Below the pieces are notes generated by a model. It worked only from the letters and a program-made list of their open reading frames with translations. It did not search any database and was not told the origin of the DNA. A DNA stretch of 8,897 nucleotides, taken from positions 1 through 8,897 of the forward strand of contig JAFYCU010000067.1 of assembly GCA_017545095.1 (NCBI GenBank), in the 5' to 3' direction. This document shows positions 7,871 to 8,897 of the stretch, piece by piece. Position 1 is the stretch's first letter; each line of letters opens with the position of its first letter. Both the position numbers and the translations under genes were made by a program. Origin of the DNA: Muribaculaceae bacterium (GTDB taxonomy: Bacteria > Bacteroidota > Bacteroidia > Bacteroidales > Muribaculaceae).

Positions 7871-7918
7871 GATGCGAGATGCGAGATGCAAGATGCAAGA
7901 AATTATAGTCGAACTAGT
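7871..7918 (+). repeat. 7-bp tandem repeat, four units (GATGCRA), with an ACTAGT palindrome
   Basis: Units at 7871 and 7878 read GATGCGA; those at 7885 and 7892 read GATGCAA. A 14-bp A/T-rich spacer (7899-7912) leads to ACTAGT at 7913-7918, within the palindrome AACTAGTT. The order of 7-bp tract, A/T-rich spacer and ACTAGT is the same as at 3117-3017 read on the minus strand, where the unit is GAAGCGA. It fills most of the gap between the nuclease-like gene and the HAD promoter. Confidence 0.85.
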
Positions 7919-7939
7919 TGAAGCCTCGTCTCTCGTTGC

Positions 7940-8897
7940 TCATGATGCATTGATCACCGCCCAGTCGGCGATGTTGCGGATGGTGTCGTCGAGTCGGACG
8001 GCCACGAGCACTTTCTGGCGCGGGTCGGCGGCGTAGGCATCCACGTAGCGGCGGCTCTCGATTTGGTGCTCGGCGGCGGCCAGCGTGGTGCGCTTGAACT
8101 CGAAGATATACACCTGCTCATCGGCTTCCAAGGCCAGGTCGATGCGCCCCACGCAGGTGTGCTGCTCGATGTGCACCGCAAGACCACTCACCTTGAACGC
8201 GATGGCAATCAGATTGCGGTAGTTCAGCTCGAGCACGCGCTCGTCGCTGCTCTCCATCGGTGCCGAGGCGATGAGGCCGCGCAGGGTTTCCATCATGGTG
8301 TCCACATCGCCTGTCTGGGCGGCGGTGAACAGGCGAGCGGTGATGGTTCCAGCACTCACTTCCTGCATCTTGGTGTACACGGGCAGCATGCTTTCATTCA
8401 GAGTACAGTCCACCTCCACGTTGGGAACGCCCAACGTGTATAACCGGGTGCGGGGATTATAGTCCTTGATGGTGAGGTAACCCGTCTGGTAGAGGGCCGC
8501 CACGGTGTTGTCGGTGTTGTCGAACGAACCCATCTCCTGCTCGGTAGTCACAAGATGCCGGTCGAGCACGGTGAGGTCGAGTTGACGGTCGTGCAGCATC
8601 TTCACCAGGAATGTGGGCGTGCCAGTGCTTGACCAGCCAATTCCGAACGCACTATTGCTCAGTGATTTGAATACACTCCACGGATTGTAAACATGAGTAC
8701 CCTGACGGCTGAAACGGTAGCCGTCATACATTCGCCGCAGTTCTTCGTAGGCTTCCTCTTTTGCCATGCCGTTTTCTTCACCTAAACGCTGCACTTCGTC
8801 GTCGAAGTAGTGATGCAGTTCCTGCTCGGTGATGCCGCAGATGTCGCAGTAGGTGTTGTCCATGCTGATGTCGGTGAGGTTGTTCAGGTCGCTGAAC
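7940..8897 (-). CDS. AAA-ATPase-like / PD-(D/E)XK nuclease-fold protein, C-terminal part
   Basis: The frame is open to the right edge: 11 codons before the Met at 8863 read FSDLNNLTDIS, the usual family sequence, so that Met is internal and the gene starts outside the window. About 318 residues are visible. The first part is the end of the AAA-ATPase-like region, with MYDGYRF (56-62), VYNPWSV (69-75), TGTPTFLV (91-98) and LYQTGYLTI (135-143). The last 100 residues are a PD-(D/E)XK fold (PDDEXK_9 type) with GRID (250-253), IFEFK (264-268) and Gln278 in the following helix, so Asp253, Glu266 and Lys268 of the catalytic set are present. The ATP-binding motifs would lie in the missing N-terminal half. 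Such genes occur in many copies in Bacteroidetes genomes and their role is unknown; DNA cleavage is not shown. No promoter is visible, since the 5' end is outside. Confidence 0.9.
   Translation of the reverse strand, partial: FSDLNNLTDISMDNTYCDICGITEQELHHYFDDEVQRLGEENGMAKEEAYEELRRMYDGYRFSRQGTHVYNPWSVFKSLSNSAFGIGWSSTGTPTFLVKMLHDRQLDLTVLDRHLVTTEQEMGSFDNTDNTVAALYQTGYLTIKDYNPRTRLYTLGVPNVEVDCTLNESMLPVYTKMQEVSAGTITARLFTAAQTGDVDTMMETLRGLIASAPMESSDERVLELNYRNLIAIAFKVSGLAVHIEQHTCVGRIDLALEADEQVYIFEFKRTTLAAAEHQIESRRYVDAYAADPRQKVLVAVRLDDTIRNIADWAVINAS

Noticed and set aside
8861..8863. Met at 8863 as the start of the PD-(D/E)XK gene
   Set aside because: The frame stays open to the window edge and the 11 upstream codons are conserved family sequence, so the Met is internal and the gene is partial.

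Overview
The window looks like a chromosomal segment of a fairly GC-rich member of the Bacteroidales (Prevotella/Muribaculaceae-like). The reasons are: several copies of the Bacteroidetes -7 promoter element TAnnTTTG, two of them with a -33 TTTG/TTG at exactly 19 bp; no clear Shine-Dalgarno sequences; a BspA-type leucine-rich-repeat surface protein; and a DUF1703-type AAA-ATPase/PD-(D/E)XK protein of the sort much expanded in this phylum. This assignment is an inference from gene content and signals, not a database match. Every supported gene lies on the minus strand, so transcription runs from right to left. Long plus-strand frames over nifJ, ackA and pta are antisense shadows.

The left half (1-4173) is an acetate fermentation cluster. 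In transcription order it holds pta (phosphotransacetylase), ackA (acetate kinase), a strong intrinsic terminator, then nifJ (pyruvate:ferredoxin oxidoreductase), of which only the N-terminal 517 residues fall in the window. Together they encode pyruvate -> acetyl-CoA + CO2 + reduced ferredoxin, acetyl-CoA -> acetyl phosphate, and acetyl phosphate -> acetate + ATP. pta and ackA probably share a transcript; the terminator separates them from nifJ, which has its own 230-bp upstream region.

The middle (4288-7042) is a two-gene unit: a calcineurin-type metallophosphoesterase overlaps by 4 bp (ATGA) the start of an exported 614-residue LRR_5/BspA-like protein. A good promoter lies before the phosphoesterase. 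A 15-bp perfect hairpin without a U tract follows the LRR gene.

The right part (7101-8897) holds a YjjG-like HAD hydrolase with a perfect consensus promoter placed so close that the first ATG may not be the real start, then the C-terminal part of an AAA-ATPase-like/PD-(D/E)XK protein that runs off the window.

The most unusual material is between the genes. Three intergenic gaps carry short tandem repeats of related words: 7-bp GAAGCGA-like units, 7-bp GATGCRA units and a 14-bp unit. Two of these tracts are followed, across a 14-16 bp A/T-rich spacer, by ACTAGT palindromes, in one case six of them at a 9-bp pitch. I see no defence island, CRISPR array, transposase, tRNA or rRNA. The repeat/promoter arrangement is the best candidate for something under-described; the genes themselves belong to known families.
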